64,000 nt of DNA from an uncultured Acidovorax sp. GTDB taxonomy: Bacteria > Pseudomonadota > Gammaproteobacteria > Burkholderiales > Burkholderiaceae_C. Below, piece by piece: positions 15,642 through 27,772 of the stretch (its first letter is position 1; every line of letters starts with the position of its first letter). The notes under the pieces were generated by a model, which was not told the origin of the DNA, searched no databases, and saw nothing but the letters and a program-made list of their open reading frames with translations. The stretch is taken from NCBI GenBank assembly GCA_913774955.1, contig CAJYKV010000015.1, forward strand, positions 372,001 to 436,000, in the 5' to 3' direction. Made by a program: the position numbers and the translations under genes.

Positions 15642-16877
15642 ATGTCCCGGATGGAGATGCCCGCCTTGCCGACCGACCTCGATGAAAGCTTTGCCGACAT
15701 GGCCCCGTTCGTGGCCCTGCGGCGCGATCTGCATGCCCACCCGGAACTGGGCTTCGAAGAACACCGCACCGCGGGCATCGTGGCTGCACGGCTGCGCGAG
15801 TGGGGCGTGGACGCCGTGCACGAAGGCATCGCAGGCACCGGCGTGGTGGGCGTGCTGCGCGGGCGCCATGCGGGCCGCGGCACCATCGGTTTGCGCGCCG
15901 ACATGGACGCCCTGCCGCTCGACGAGGAAAACCGCTTCGCCCACCGTTCGCTCCATGCCGGGCGCATGCATGCCTGCGGTCACGACGGCCACACGGCCAT
16001 GCTCCTGGCGGCCGCCTGGCATCTGGCCCGCACGCGCGACTTCGCGGGCACCGTCCACCTGATCTTCCAGCCCGCCGAAGAGATGGGCAAGGCCGGCGCG
16101 CGCCGCATGATCGAAGAGGGCCTTTTCGAGCGGTTTCCGTGCGATGCGGTCTTCGCGCTGCACAACTTCGCGCTCGAGCAAGTGGGCGCTTTCGCCCTCA
16201 ATCCCGGCGCGCTCATGGCGTCGAGCAATACCTGGCGCGTCACCATGACCGGGCGCGGCGCCCATGCCTCGCAGCCGCACACCGGCATCGATCCGGTGGC
16301 CGCCACCATCGATCTCGCGCAGCAACTGCAGACGCTGGTGGCGCGGCATGTGGACGGACGCGACCGGGCGCTGCTCGCGGTCACGCAGATCCAGGGTTCC
16401 GACGCTCCCAACGTCATTCCCGACACGGCCTGGATGGGCGGCACGGTGCGCACGTTTTCCCTGGACGCGCTCGACCGCATCGAGGCCGCGCTGCGCCGCC
16501 AGGCGGAACACACCGCGCTGGCGCACGGCTGCACGGCCGACGTGCGCTTCACGCGCGCCTCGCCACCGCTCGTCAACCACCCGGCCGAGGCCGCCTTCGC
16601 GGCGGAGGCGATGCGCGAGATCGCCGGGCCGGATGCCGTGGACGACGCCTTCCCTGCCGTGCTCGCCGCGGAGGATTTCGCCCACATGCTGCGCGTGCGC
16701 CCCGGCTGCTACGCCTTCATCGGCAATGGCCCGGGCGACCACCGGCTGCCGGGCCACGGCGACGGGCCGTGCCTGATCCACAACCGCTCGTTCGATTTCA
16801 ACGACGGCATCCTCGCCACCGGCGCCCGCTACTTCGTGCGGCTGGCCGAACGGTGGCTCCACCCCGACCGGACCTGA
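15642..16877 (+). CDS. M20 family amidohydrolase (hippurate hydrolase/carboxypeptidase-like)
   Basis: This 411-residue cytosolic metalloenzyme is of the amidohydrolase (IAL-ILR) type in peptidase family M20D. Seen are the start RRDLHAHPELGFEEHRTA, GLRADMDALPLDE, the metal-binding HACGHDGHTAML, FQPAEE with the catalytic Glu pair, and the lid domain from about 185 to 300 (GRGAHASQPHTGIDPV). Relatives cleave N-acyl amino acids, hippurate or auxin conjugates; the substrate here cannot be told. ATGs at 15651 and 15657 are equally plausible starts. A Bug-type solute-binding protein gene follows after 5 bases, so the two may handle the same carboxylate. Confidence 0.88.
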   Translation: MSRMEMPALPTDLDESFADMAPFVALRRDLHAHPELGFEEHRTAGIVAARLREWGVDAVHEGIAGTGVVGVLRGRHAGRGTIGLRADMDALPLDEENRFAHRSLHAGRMHACGHDGHTAMLLAAAWHLARTRDFAGTVHLIFQPAEEMGKAGARRMIEEGLFERFPCDAVFALHNFALEQVGAFALNPGALMASSNTWRVTMTGRGAHASQPHTGIDPVAATIDLAQQLQTLVARHVDGRDRALLAVTQIQGSDAPNVIPDTAWMGGTVRTFSLDALDRIEAALRRQAEHTALAHGCTADVRFTRASPPLVNHPAEAAFAAEAMREIAGPDAVDDAFPAVLAAEDFAHMLRVRPGCYAFIGNGPGDHRLPGHGDGPCLIHNRSFDFNDGILATGARYFVRLAERWLHPDRT

Positions 16878-16882
16878 ACGCC

Positions 16883-17869
16883 ATGGCTTCTTCCTTCCCT
16901 TTCCCTTCGCAACGCCGGCGCCTGCTGGCCGCGGCAACCGCCACCGCCGTGCTGGCAGCGTTCTCCGGCACCGTGCACGCCGAGCGCGTGATCCGCATCG
17001 TCGTGCCGTTCGGCGCTGGCGCCACGCAGGACACCGTGGCCCGCACCTTCAGCAACGAACTGGGCCAGGCGCTCGGCGCCACTGTGATCGTGGACAACCG
17101 CGCGGGCGCGGGCGGCACCGTGGGTACGGCCCAGGTCGCCCGGGCCGCACCCGACGGCAACACCCTGGTGCTCGCCGCAGCGAGCCACCACCTGGCCAGC
17201 CATCTGTACGCGCGGCTGCCCTACGATCCGGTGAAAGACTTCACGGGCGTGTCGTTCCTGGGCCGCACGGGCTACGTGGTGGGCGTGCCGGCGGCCTCGG
17301 GCATCACCTCCGTCGCGGACCTGATCGCGAAGGCCCGGGCGCAGCCGGGGGTGCTGAACTACGCATCGGCCGGCAACGGCAGCGCGTCGCACCTCGCCAC
17401 CGCGTCACTGGCCGCGCAGGCGGGCGTGCAACTGCAGCACATCCCGTTCAAGTCCACGGGCGACGCCACCACCGAACTGCTGGCCGGCCGAGTGCAGGTG
17501 GTGACGGGCGCGACCATCGGCATGCTGCCCCTGCGCAGCGATCCGCGCGTGAAGCTGCTGGCCTATTCCGGCACGGCCCGCTCGCGTTTCCTGCCCGACC
17601 TGCCCACCGTGGCCGAGTCCGGCTTGCCGGGCTATGCGTTCGATTCCTGGCTCGGGTTGCTGGCGCCGGCCGGCACGCCGCCCGCCGAGGTGGACCGCAT
17701 CAACGCCGCCGTGCGCAAGGTGCTGGCCGACCCGGTCGTGCAGGAGCGCCTGGCACGCGTGGGCGTGGAGGCCGGCGCCCTGCCCGTGGCCGAGTTCCAG
17801 CAGTTGCTGCGGGAAGATGCCGAAGCGGCCGGACGGACCGTGCGGGCTGCGGGGGGGCGGATCGAGTGA
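16883..17869 (+). CDS. Tripartite tricarboxylate transporter substrate-binding protein (Bug family)
   Basis: The 328-residue periplasmic binding protein has a signal peptide (LLAAATATAVLAAFSGTVHA). Bug-family landmarks follow: VPFGAGATQDTVAR, IVDNRAGAGGTVGTAQVARA, the YDPVKDF block, YASAGNGSASHLA, PFKSTGDATTELLAGRV and PTVAESGLPGY. Such proteins bind carboxylates for TctAB-type transport or sensing. No tctA or tctB is nearby, which is common in Burkholderiales, where orphan Bug genes are many. It lies 5 bases after the M20 hydrolase gene and is co-transcribed with it. Ligand unknown. Confidence 0.92.
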   Translation: MASSFPFPSQRRRLLAAATATAVLAAFSGTVHAERVIRIVVPFGAGATQDTVARTFSNELGQALGATVIVDNRAGAGGTVGTAQVARAAPDGNTLVLAAASHHLASHLYARLPYDPVKDFTGVSFLGRTGYVVGVPAASGITSVADLIAKARAQPGVLNYASAGNGSASHLATASLAAQAGVQLQHIPFKSTGDATTELLAGRVQVVTGATIGMLPLRSDPRVKLLAYSGTARSRFLPDLPTVAESGLPGYAFDSWLGLLAPAGTPPAEVDRINAAVRKVLADPVVQERLARVGVEAGALPVAEFQQLLREDAEAAGRTVRAAGGRIE

Positions 17870-17903
17870 CGCGCGGAGTAATGCGACGAGCGGCGTTCCC
17901 ATG

Positions 17904-17935
17904 AAAAAGCCCGGCGGCCGCAAGGCCCCGGGCTT
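17904..17935 (-). terminator. Intrinsic terminator of gap
   Basis: On the minus strand AAGCCCGGGGCC, loop TTGC, GGCCGCCGGGCTT form a strong imperfect stem followed by TTTTT. It lies about 50 bases after the gap stop codon, and its base is A-rich on the other side, so it may also stop read-through from the Bug-type gene. Confidence 0.8.
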
Positions 17936-17983
17936 CGATGGTGCCCGGCCCCCCTCGCGGCGGCCGGGCATGTGGCTGGCGGA

Positions 17984-21176
<3,193 letters not shown>

Positions 21177-21282
21177 CAGGGGCGGCTCCGGAAGGGGCTG
21201 GGGGAGGGAAAACCGCGCATTTTACCGGGCCACCCCCTGGTTTGCCCACGGCATGCCCGAGCCCTGCACTACAGTGCGGGCG

Positions 21283-21717
21283 ATGCAAGGCCTGCACCTC
21301 ACCGCCGATCTCCACGGTTGCCGCTGCGCGCCGCACTGGCTGCTTGATGCCGACGCGCTGGGGCAAGCCTGCCTGGACGCCGTGCGGGCGGCCGGCCTGC
21401 AGGCCGTCGGCCGGCTGTTCCACGCCTTTCCGGCCACGCGGCACGGGCCCGGCGGCGTCACCGCCACGGTGCTGCTGGCCGAATCGCACCTGTGCCTGCA
21501 CACCTGGCCGGAGCGCCAGGCGGTCACGCTCGACGTGTACGTGTGCAACTTCGGCGGCGACCATTCCGCGCGGGCCCATGCGCTGATGGATGCGCTGCTG
21601 GCGCTCTTCGAGCCGGCCGGCGTGCAGCGGCACGCGCTGCGGCGCGGAGAGCCCGCGACGCCCGGCGATGGCGGCCCTGGGGCCCCGTCGCTGCCTGACG
21701 AACCGGTTTCCGCATGA
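21283..21717 (+). CDS. speH: S-adenosylmethionine decarboxylase, small bacterial type (1B)
   Basis: The 144-residue pyruvoyl proenzyme supplies decarboxylated AdoMet for spermidine synthesis. The self-cleavage site lies in LAESHLCLHTWPE, where the Ser becomes the pyruvoyl group; the Cys in the VCNFGGDH block is the usual proton-donor position. The ATG at 21283 fits the family start (MQGLHLTADLHGC). A Pro/Gly-rich tail of about 20 residues is unusual. The stop is followed one base later by the start of the nucleotidyltransferase gene. No speE is in the window. Confidence 0.88.
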   Translation: MQGLHLTADLHGCRCAPHWLLDADALGQACLDAVRAAGLQAVGRLFHAFPATRHGPGGVTATVLLAESHLCLHTWPERQAVTLDVYVCNFGGDHSARAHALMDALLALFEPAGVQRHALRRGEPATPGDGGPGAPSLPDEPVSA

Positions 21718-21718
21718 C

Positions 21719-22516
21719 ATGACGACTCCACCTACGACACCCTCCGCACCGTCCCGTGCCGCCGCCGGCGCGCAGCCCCCCGCCATGCTGCTGGCCGCGG
21801 GCCGGGGCGAGCGCATGCGCCCCCTGACCGATGCCACTCCCAAACCGCTGCTCACCGTGCAGGGACGTCCGCTGCTGCAGTGGCACCTGCAGGCCCTGGC
21901 CGCGGCCGGCGTGCGCACGGCCGTGGTCAACACCGCCTGGCTCGGCGAGCAGATCGGCGAGCGGTTCGGCGACCGCTTCACCGGGGCCGATGGGGCCGCG
22001 GACGGTACCGATGCCCTGTCGATCGCGTATTCCCATGAAGGCCGCGACTTCGGCGGCGCGCTGGAGACGGCGGGCGGCATCGCGCGTGCGCTGCCGCAGC
22101 TGGGGGGCTTGTTCTGGCTCGCGGCCGGCGACGTGTTCGCGCCCGACTTCAACTTCGCGGCGGAAGACGCCGCGGCCTTCGCGGCCGGCGATGCGCTGGC
22201 CCACCTCTGGCTCGTGCCCAACCCGCCGCACCACCCGCGCGGCGATTTCGGTCTCTCGCCCGAGGGCCTCGCGCTCGACCTGCCGGCGCACGACCCTGGC
22301 CCACGCTACACCTACAGCACGCTCGCGCTGCTGCGGGCGGAACTGTTCTCGGCCCCCTGGTGCGACATCCCCGCCGGCAACCCCGGCGGCGTGGCGGCAC
22401 CGCTCGCGCCGCTGCTGCGCCGGGCGATGGCCGAGGGGCGCGTCACGGCGTCGCTCTATACCCGGCGGTGGACCGACGTGGGGACGCCCGAGCGGCTGGC
22501 GGCGTTGAACCGCTGA
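21719..22516 (+). CDS. Sugar-phosphate nucleotidyltransferase (MurU-like)
   Basis: The 265-residue enzyme has the nucleotidyltransferase signature MLLAAGRGERMRPLTDATPKPLL, with the catalytic Arg and Lys, then a GALETAGGI block and a metal Asp in LAAGDVF. Size and sequence fit MurU, the N-acetylmuramate 1-phosphate uridylyltransferase of the cell-wall recycling route that bypasses de novo synthesis, but the usual kinase partner AmgK is not next to it. It is a short single-domain enzyme without a left-handed beta-helix. The first 20 residues are Pro/Ala-rich. It is translationally close to speH, with which it has no obvious pathway link. Confidence 0.8.
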   Translation: MTTPPTTPSAPSRAAAGAQPPAMLLAAGRGERMRPLTDATPKPLLTVQGRPLLQWHLQALAAAGVRTAVVNTAWLGEQIGERFGDRFTGADGAADGTDALSIAYSHEGRDFGGALETAGGIARALPQLGGLFWLAAGDVFAPDFNFAAEDAAAFAAGDALAHLWLVPNPPHHPRGDFGLSPEGLALDLPAHDPGPRYTYSTLALLRAELFSAPWCDIPAGNPGGVAAPLAPLLRRAMAEGRVTASLYTRRWTDVGTPERLAALNR

Positions 22517-22697
22517 AATGCCGCGTGCCGCGCGGCATGCCGACCAGGGCGGCTGGCATGCGCCGTGCAAGGCCCCGCCTGAGCCGGGGCGGCCGCGTCG
22601 GTGGTAGAACCTGGCTTTGTGCGAAGGCCATGCGGGGCGTCACCCCCGATCCGCCGGCATTTCCCGATCCGCATCCAAGCACCAGGCAGACCGAACG

Positions 22698-24089
22698 ATG
22701 ACCGCCCTTATCCTCCCCTACGCCCGCCGCCGCGCCCACCTCGCCTCCCTGCTGGGCGAGGGCGGCATCGCCATCGTGCCCACGGCACCCGAGCGCCTGC
22801 GCAACCGGGACACCGACTACCTCTACCGCCACGACAGCTACTTCCATTACCTCACCGGCTTCACCGAGCCGCAGGCCTGGCTGGTGCTGACGTCCGAGGG
22901 GCAGGCCACGCTGTTCTGCCAGCCCAAGGACCTGGAGCGCGAAATCTGGGACGGCTACCGCCTGGGGCCCGATGCGGCCGTGGAGGCGCTGGGCGTGGAT
23001 GCGGCCCATCCGGTCACGCAGCTGGAGGTGCTGCTGCCGCGGCTGCTGGAGAACCGCGAGCGGGTGTGGTTCCCGTTCGCCACGCACGAGGGCCTGGCCG
23101 CGCGCGTGGAGGGCTGGCTGCAGAAGGTGCGGGCCCGCGTGCGCTTCGGCGCGCTGTGTCCGGCGCAGCAGGGGGATCTCTGCACGCTGCTCGACGAGAT
23201 GCGGCTCGTGAAGGACGCGCACGAGCAGGACGTGATGCGCCGCGCCGCCCGCATCAGCGCCGGCGCCCACATCCGCGCCATGCAGTGCAGCGCGCGCATG
23301 CTGCGGGCCGGCGAGGACGTGCGCGAATACCATCTCGACGCCGAACTGCTGCACGAATTCCGCCGCCACGGCTCGCAGGCGGTGGCGTACAACTCCATCG
23401 TCGCGGCCGGCGCCAATGCCTGCGTGCTGCACTACCGCGCCGACGCCGCGCCCGTGCGCGCGGGCGAGCTGGTGCTGATCGACGCGGGCTGCGAACTTCA
23501 TGGCTACGCCAGCGACATCACCCGCACCTTCCCGGCCGACGGCCGCTTCACGGGGCCGCAGCGCGACCTGTACGACCTGGTGCTCGCGAGCCAGCACGCG
23601 GCCGTGGCCGCCACGAAGGCGGGAGCACGCTTCAACGACCCGCACGACGCCACCGTGGCCGTGCTTTCGCAGGGCCTGCTGGACCTGGGGCTGCTCGACA
23701 CATCGAAGTACGGCTCCGCGCAGGACGTGATCGAGCAGCGCGCGTATTTCCCGTTCTACATGCACCGCACCGGCCACTGGCTGGGCATGGACGTGCACGA
23801 CTGCGGCAGCTACGTGGAGCCGTCGGAAGTGGGCGGGGAGAGCGAGCGCCGCGACCCGCTCTCGGGCGAAACCATCACCCACCGCCCCAGCCGCATCCTG
23901 CGCCCCGGCATGGTGCTCACCATCGAGCCGGGCCTCTACATCCGTCCGGCGCCCGGCGTGCCGCAGGCGTTCCACCACATCGGCATCCGCATCGAAGACG
24001 ACGCGATCGTCACCGAAGGCGGCTGCGAGCTGATCACGCGCGACGTGCCGGTCGAGGCGGACGAGATCGAGGCGCTGATGCGCGGCTGA
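22698..24089 (+). CDS. pepP: Xaa-Pro aminopeptidase (aminopeptidase P), M24 family
   Basis: The 463-residue cytosolic metallopeptidase removes N-terminal residues before proline. An N-terminal creatinase-like domain (RNRDTDYLYRHDSYFHYLTGF) precedes the pita-bread domain. The two-metal ligands are seen in LVLIDAGCEL, SDITRTFP, HRTGHWLGMDVHD, TIEPGLYI and TEGGCELIT. The ATG at 22698 fits the family N-terminus. In many Betaproteobacteria pepP precedes ubiquinone genes; here pyk follows after 125 bases instead. Length matches E. coli PepP (about 440). Confidence 0.95.
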   Translation: MTALILPYARRRAHLASLLGEGGIAIVPTAPERLRNRDTDYLYRHDSYFHYLTGFTEPQAWLVLTSEGQATLFCQPKDLEREIWDGYRLGPDAAVEALGVDAAHPVTQLEVLLPRLLENRERVWFPFATHEGLAARVEGWLQKVRARVRFGALCPAQQGDLCTLLDEMRLVKDAHEQDVMRRAARISAGAHIRAMQCSARMLRAGEDVREYHLDAELLHEFRRHGSQAVAYNSIVAAGANACVLHYRADAAPVRAGELVLIDAGCELHGYASDITRTFPADGRFTGPQRDLYDLVLASQHAAVAATKAGARFNDPHDATVAVLSQGLLDLGLLDTSKYGSAQDVIEQRAYFPFYMHRTGHWLGMDVHDCGSYVEPSEVGGESERRDPLSGETITHRPSRILRPGMVLTIEPGLYIRPAPGVPQAFHHIGIRIEDDAIVTEGGCELITRDVPVEADEIEALMRG

Positions 24090-24214
24090 GCGGTGCCCGG
24101 GACCGGAGCGGAGCGGCCGACGGGGTCAGGCCCGCATGAAACCGCCATGTAACCGCATCCATGCCAGAATTGAAACCGGATTACATCGAACGCATTCAAC
24201 AAGGAGACCCACCC

Positions 24215-25651
24215 ATGCGCATCCGCCGAGCCACCAAGATCGTCGCCACCCTGGGGCCCGCGTCGAGCGATCCGGTCCTGCTGGAGCGGATGATCGCCAT
24301 GGGCGTGAACGTGGTGCGGCTCAACTTCAGCCACGGCACGGCGCAGGACCACATCGACCGCGCCGAGAAGGTGCGCGCCGCGGCCCAGCGCGCGGGCCGC
24401 GAGGTGGCGATCATGGCGGACCTGCAGGGCCCCAAGATCCGCGTGGGCAAGTTCGCCGAGGGCAAGGTCTGGCTGGAGCCCGGCGCGGCCTTCGTGCTCG
24501 ATGCCTCGCGCACCGAGCTGGGCGACGGGGCCGGCGTGGGCCTGGACTACAAGGAGCTGCCCCGCGACGTGCGGCCCGGCGACGTGCTGCTGCTCAATGA
24601 CGGCCTCATCGTGCTCACGGTGAATGCGGTGCGTGGCGAACAGGTGCTCACCACCGTGCGCGTGGGCGGCGAGCTGTCGAACAACAAGGGCATCAACAAG
24701 CAGGGCGGCGGCCTCACGGCGCCCGCGCTCACGGCCAAGGACATGGAGGACATCAAGACCGCCATGGGCTTCCAGGCCGACTACGTGGCCGTGAGCTTCC
24801 CCAAGAACGCCACCGACATGGAGATGGCGCGCCAGCTCTGCAACGTCGCCGCGGCCGAGTTCCGCCACAAGCCGGGCCTGATCGCGAAGATCGAGCGCGC
24901 CGAGGCCGTGCCGCGCCTGGAGGAGATCCTGCGCGTGTCCGACGGCATCATGGTCGCGCGCGGCGACCTTGCCGTCGAAGTGGGCAACGCCGCCGTGCCC
25001 GCGCTGCAGAAGAAGATGATCCGCATGGCGCGCGACATGGACAAGGTCGTCATCACCGCCACGCAGATGATGGAGAGCATGATCACCAACCCGGTGCCCA
25101 CGCGGGCCGAGGTGAGCGATGTGGCCAACGCGGTGCTCGACGGAACCGACGCCGTGATGCTCAGCGCCGAGACCGCCGCCGGCCGCTATCCGCTGGAGAC
25201 AGTGGAGGAAATGGCCAAGATCTGCGCCGCCGCCGAGGCCGCCGAAGACCCCGAGCGCGATTCGGACTTCACGGGGCAGACGCTGGGCCGCATCGACCAG
25301 TCCATCGCCATGGGCGCGCTGTTCACGGCGCACCACCTGGGCGCCAAGGCGCTGGTGGCCCTGACGGACAGTGGCTCCACCGCGCTCTGGATGAGCCGCC
25401 ACCGCATCCACATCCCGATCTACGCGCTCACCCCCAAGGTGGCGACGCAGCGCAAGATGGCGATGTACCGCAACGTGCGCCCGCTGCTCATGGACACGAG
25501 CGTGGACCGCGACACGGCTCTGGAGCAGGCCGAGGGCCACCTCAAGAGCCGCAACATCGTGCAGCAGGGCGACCTCTACGTGATCACCTGCGGAGAGCCG
25601 ATGGGCGCGCCCGGCGGAACCAATATGCTGAAGATCTGCCGCGCCGGCTGA
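24215..25651 (+). CDS. pyk: Pyruvate kinase
   Basis: The 478-residue enzyme makes ATP and pyruvate from phosphoenolpyruvate and ADP. Landmarks are TKIVATLGPASS, NFSHGT, the signature IAKIERAEAV with the catalytic Lys, MVARGDLAVEV, ITATQMMESM and a C-terminal allosteric domain ending in the strand YVITCGEP. An AAGGAG ribosome site at 24201 sets the ATG at 24215; a 54-base in-frame extension upstream is rejected. Its 3' end overlaps the convergent PAP2 gene by 68 bases. Confidence 0.97.
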   Translation: MRIRRATKIVATLGPASSDPVLLERMIAMGVNVVRLNFSHGTAQDHIDRAEKVRAAAQRAGREVAIMADLQGPKIRVGKFAEGKVWLEPGAAFVLDASRTELGDGAGVGLDYKELPRDVRPGDVLLLNDGLIVLTVNAVRGEQVLTTVRVGGELSNNKGINKQGGGLTAPALTAKDMEDIKTAMGFQADYVAVSFPKNATDMEMARQLCNVAAAEFRHKPGLIAKIERAEAVPRLEEILRVSDGIMVARGDLAVEVGNAAVPALQKKMIRMARDMDKVVITATQMMESMITNPVPTRAEVSDVANAVLDGTDAVMLSAETAAGRYPLETVEEMAKICAAAEAAEDPERDSDFTGQTLGRIDQSIAMGALFTAHHLGAKALVALTDSGSTALWMSRHRIHIPIYALTPKVATQRKMAMYRNVRPLLMDTSVDRDTALEQAEGHLKSRNIVQQGDLYVITCGEPMGAPGGTNMLKICRAG

Positions 25652-26174
25652 TCCACGCCCGCACCATCCGCTGGGCGGGCCAGGCGCAGGCCACGCCCAC
25701 CAGCGCACCGGCCACCACGTCCGACGGCATGTGCACGCCCAGGCACAGGCGGCTCCAGGCGATGGACGCCGCCACCCCGTAGGCCAGCCACCGCCAGACG
25801 GGCGGCGTGCCGCGTCCCAGGCCCCGCACGAAGCCGCGCGCCAGCGCGAAGGCCGCGGCCGCATGCATGCTCGGGAAGCCCGGGCGGGCCCCGTGCTCGA
25901 TCCACTGCATCCCCAGGCCGAGCGCGGCCGGCCGTGGAATGTGCACCAGCTCGCGGAAGCCCCGCACGGCGCACCACGCCAGCAGCATCGACAGCAGCCC
26001 GCAGGCGGCGGCGCGGCGCGTGGCCGGCACCCCGCGCGCGAGTTCCAGCAGCAGCAACAGGCCGGCGAACACGGGCAGGTCCTCCGACAGCCAGCGCGCG
26101 GCGGCGATGACGCCCGCCGGCGTGGCGGCCGTGGCGTTCAGCGCCAGGAAGAGGGTGGTGTCGAGGCCGTCCAT
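25584..26174 (-). CDS. PAP2 family phosphatase (undecaprenyl-PP or lipid phosphatase-like)
   Basis: The 196-residue membrane protein has about five hydrophobic segments and the PAP2 motifs: RELVHIPRP (Arg replacing the first Lys of KX6RP), GFPSMHAAAAFAL, and SRLCLGVHMPSD, the SRX5HX3D block, complete. The active site faces the periplasm in the family, where such enzymes remove phosphate from lipid carriers or lipid A. Its start ATG overlaps the stop of the preceding PAP2 gene (TGATG). Its basic C-terminal end is encoded across the last 68 bases of pyk on the other strand, so the final residues may vary among relatives. Confidence 0.82.
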   Translation of the reverse strand: MDGLDTTLFLALNATAATPAGVIAAARWLSEDLPVFAGLLLLLELARGVPATRRAAACGLLSMLLAWCAVRGFRELVHIPRPAALGLGMQWIEHGARPGFPSMHAAAAFALARGFVRGLGRGTPPVWRWLAYGVAASIAWSRLCLGVHMPSDVVAGALVGVACAWPAQRMVRAWISRRGRSSAYWFRRARPSALRR

Positions 26175-26929
26175 CACCGGCCCGCGTCGATGCCGTCGGG
26201 CAGCGGAGCGCCCGGCTGCGCGCGCAGGCGCCGCAGCGCGGCCATCGCCAGATCGCAGGCCCAGCCCGTGGTCCAGCACAGCCAGGCCGTCCACAGCGTG
26301 TGGCTCATGAAGTGCGCACCGCGCGCCTGCTGCGCCAGGCCGAGCGTGAAGCCCGCGGCGAGCGAGGCGGCCAGCCACCAGCGGGCCACGCGCGGCAGGC
26401 GGCGGCGCAGCGGAAAGTAGCCGCCGAGGAATGCGAAGCCGGCCGCGGCATGGCCCGCCGGGAAGCAATGGCCGCCGCCGCCGTCGAACACGCCGTGCGA
26501 CCAGTGCGAGACGTACCGGGCCACGCCGCCGAACTCGGCCAGGTCCCACGGGCAGCTGGTGGCGCTGGCCCGCTTGAAGACCGCGATCACGGCGAGCGCG
26601 AGCAGGGCGCTGGCCGCCATCTGCATGCGGTCCGCGGTGGCGAGCCGGCGCATCCAGCCCACCGGCCACCACACCGAGGCGGCCAGCAGCACCATCAGCA
26701 CCCAGCCCGCGCGCCGCGCGTCCTCGTGCATCACGGCCACGAAGAACCAGTCGTCGCGCAGCGGGAACCCGCCGGCGTTGCCGAAGATGCGCGCGAGCGC
26801 GGTATCGAACGCGGTGGCGTCCCAGGCGGCTATGAGGCCCAGGCAGGCCAGGGTCCAGAACAGGGTGCCCGCGGACCCCCGGAGGGTGGTGGGGGGCAGC
26901 GGGGCGGTGGAGGGGTGCGCGGAAAGCAT
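26174..26929 (-). CDS. PAP2 family membrane phosphatase (LpxE/LpxT-like group)
   Basis: The 251-residue integral membrane protein has six predicted helices and a second-type PAP2 site: FKRASATSCPWDL, FPAGHAAAGFAFLGGYF and QQARGAHFMSHTLW. This HFMSH form is typical of the PAP2 enzymes found beside PmrAB-like regulators and lipid A phosphoethanolamine transferases; no transferase gene is present here. It heads a two-gene operon and faces the response regulator gene divergently across a 139-base space containing a PmrA-like direct repeat. A role in outer-membrane lipid remodelling is inference. Confidence 0.85.
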   Translation of the reverse strand: MLSAHPSTAPLPPTTLRGSAGTLFWTLACLGLIAAWDATAFDTALARIFGNAGGFPLRDDWFFVAVMHEDARRAGWVLMVLLAASVWWPVGWMRRLATADRMQMAASALLALAVIAVFKRASATSCPWDLAEFGGVARYVSHWSHGVFDGGGGHCFPAGHAAAGFAFLGGYFPLRRRLPRVARWWLAASLAAGFTLGLAQQARGAHFMSHTLWTAWLCWTTGWACDLAMAALRRLRAQPGAPLPDGIDAGR

Positions 26930-26952
26930 GGAGCGCGACCTTAGGGAGCGCG

Positions 26953-26971
26953 CATTAACGCCGTCTTAATG
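26953..26971. promoter_or_regulatory. PmrA-like response regulator box (TTAA pairs spaced 11 bases)
   Basis: CATTAACGCCGTCTTAATG holds two TTAA cores at 26955-26958 and 26966-26969, exactly one helical turn (11 bases) apart, matching the PmrA/BasR box pattern CTTAA-N6-CTTAA. The arms CATTAA and TTAATG are also mutually inverted, so the site reads alike on both strands. It lies 24 bases before the first PAP2 start and about 100 bases before the regulator gene. Confidence 0.6.
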
Positions 26972-27068
26972 ACCCCACGGCACGCTCCGCTTCGGCTGCC
27001 GGGGCGATCGCAGCACCACGACCTGCGGACGGGTGGCGCCGCGCCTCGGGCACCGCCACAATCACGCC

Positions 27069-27764
27069 ATGAGAATCCTCGTAGTCGAAGACGATGACGG
27101 CATCGCCGCGGGCCTGCGGGCCAACCTGCAGCAGCGCGGCTATGCGGTGGACGTGTGCGGCGGCATCGCCCCGGCCTGGAGCGCGCTGCGGACCGAGCGG
27201 TTCGACGCCGTCCTGCTGGACCTGGGCCTGCCCGACGGCGACGGCGGCGAACTGCTCACGCGCCTGCGCGCGGCGCCGCCCGCCGCGCCGGGCCAGCCCG
27301 GCAAGCTGCCGGACCCGGCCACGCCCGTGCTCATCCTGACCGCGCGCGACCAGGTGCGCCAGCGCATCGCGGGACTGGACCAGGGCGCGGACGACTACCT
27401 GGCCAAGCCGTTCGACGTGGACGAACTGGAAGCGCGCCTGCGCGCCCTGCTGCGCCGCGCCGCGGGGCGCGCCTCGCCCGTCATCCGCGTGCACGACATC
27501 GAACTCGACCCGGCGGCCCGCACCGTGCGGCGTGCCGGGCAGCCGGTGGAGATGTCGCCGCGCGAATTCTCCGTGCTGCTGGTGCTGCTCGACGCCCGCG
27601 GGCGCGTGCTCTCGCGCCAGCAGATCGAGGAGCGCCTCTACAACTGGCAGAGCGGGGTGGAGAGCAACGCCATCGAGGTGCACATCCACCACCTGCGCAA
27701 GAAGCTCGGCAGCGAGCGCATCCAGACCATGCGCGGCGTGGGCTACTTCGTTCCGTGGGAGTGA
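27069..27764 (+). CDS. OmpR/PmrA-family response regulator
   Basis: The 231-residue DNA-binding regulator has a receiver domain with phosphorylation site Asp51 (VLLDLGLPDGDG), acidic pocket EDDD, the switch Thr in LILTARD and the Lys in DYLAKPF. A winged-helix domain ends with SNAIEVHIHHLRKKLG and IQTMRGVGYF. The receiver has an Ala/Pro-rich insert (RAAPPAAPGQPGKLPDP), common in Comamonadaceae regulators. It is followed by the sensor kinase gene with a possible GTGA overlap. The divergent PAP2 genes and the TTAA box suggest it controls envelope lipid genes, like PmrA/BasR; QseB-like is the alternative. Confidence 0.92.
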   Translation: MRILVVEDDDGIAAGLRANLQQRGYAVDVCGGIAPAWSALRTERFDAVLLDLGLPDGDGGELLTRLRAAPPAAPGQPGKLPDPATPVLILTARDQVRQRIAGLDQGADDYLAKPFDVDELEARLRALLRRAAGRASPVIRVHDIELDPAARTVRRAGQPVEMSPREFSVLLVLLDARGRVLSRQQIEERLYNWQSGVESNAIEVHIHHLRKKLGSERIQTMRGVGYFVPWE

Positions 27765-27772
27765 CCGGCGCC

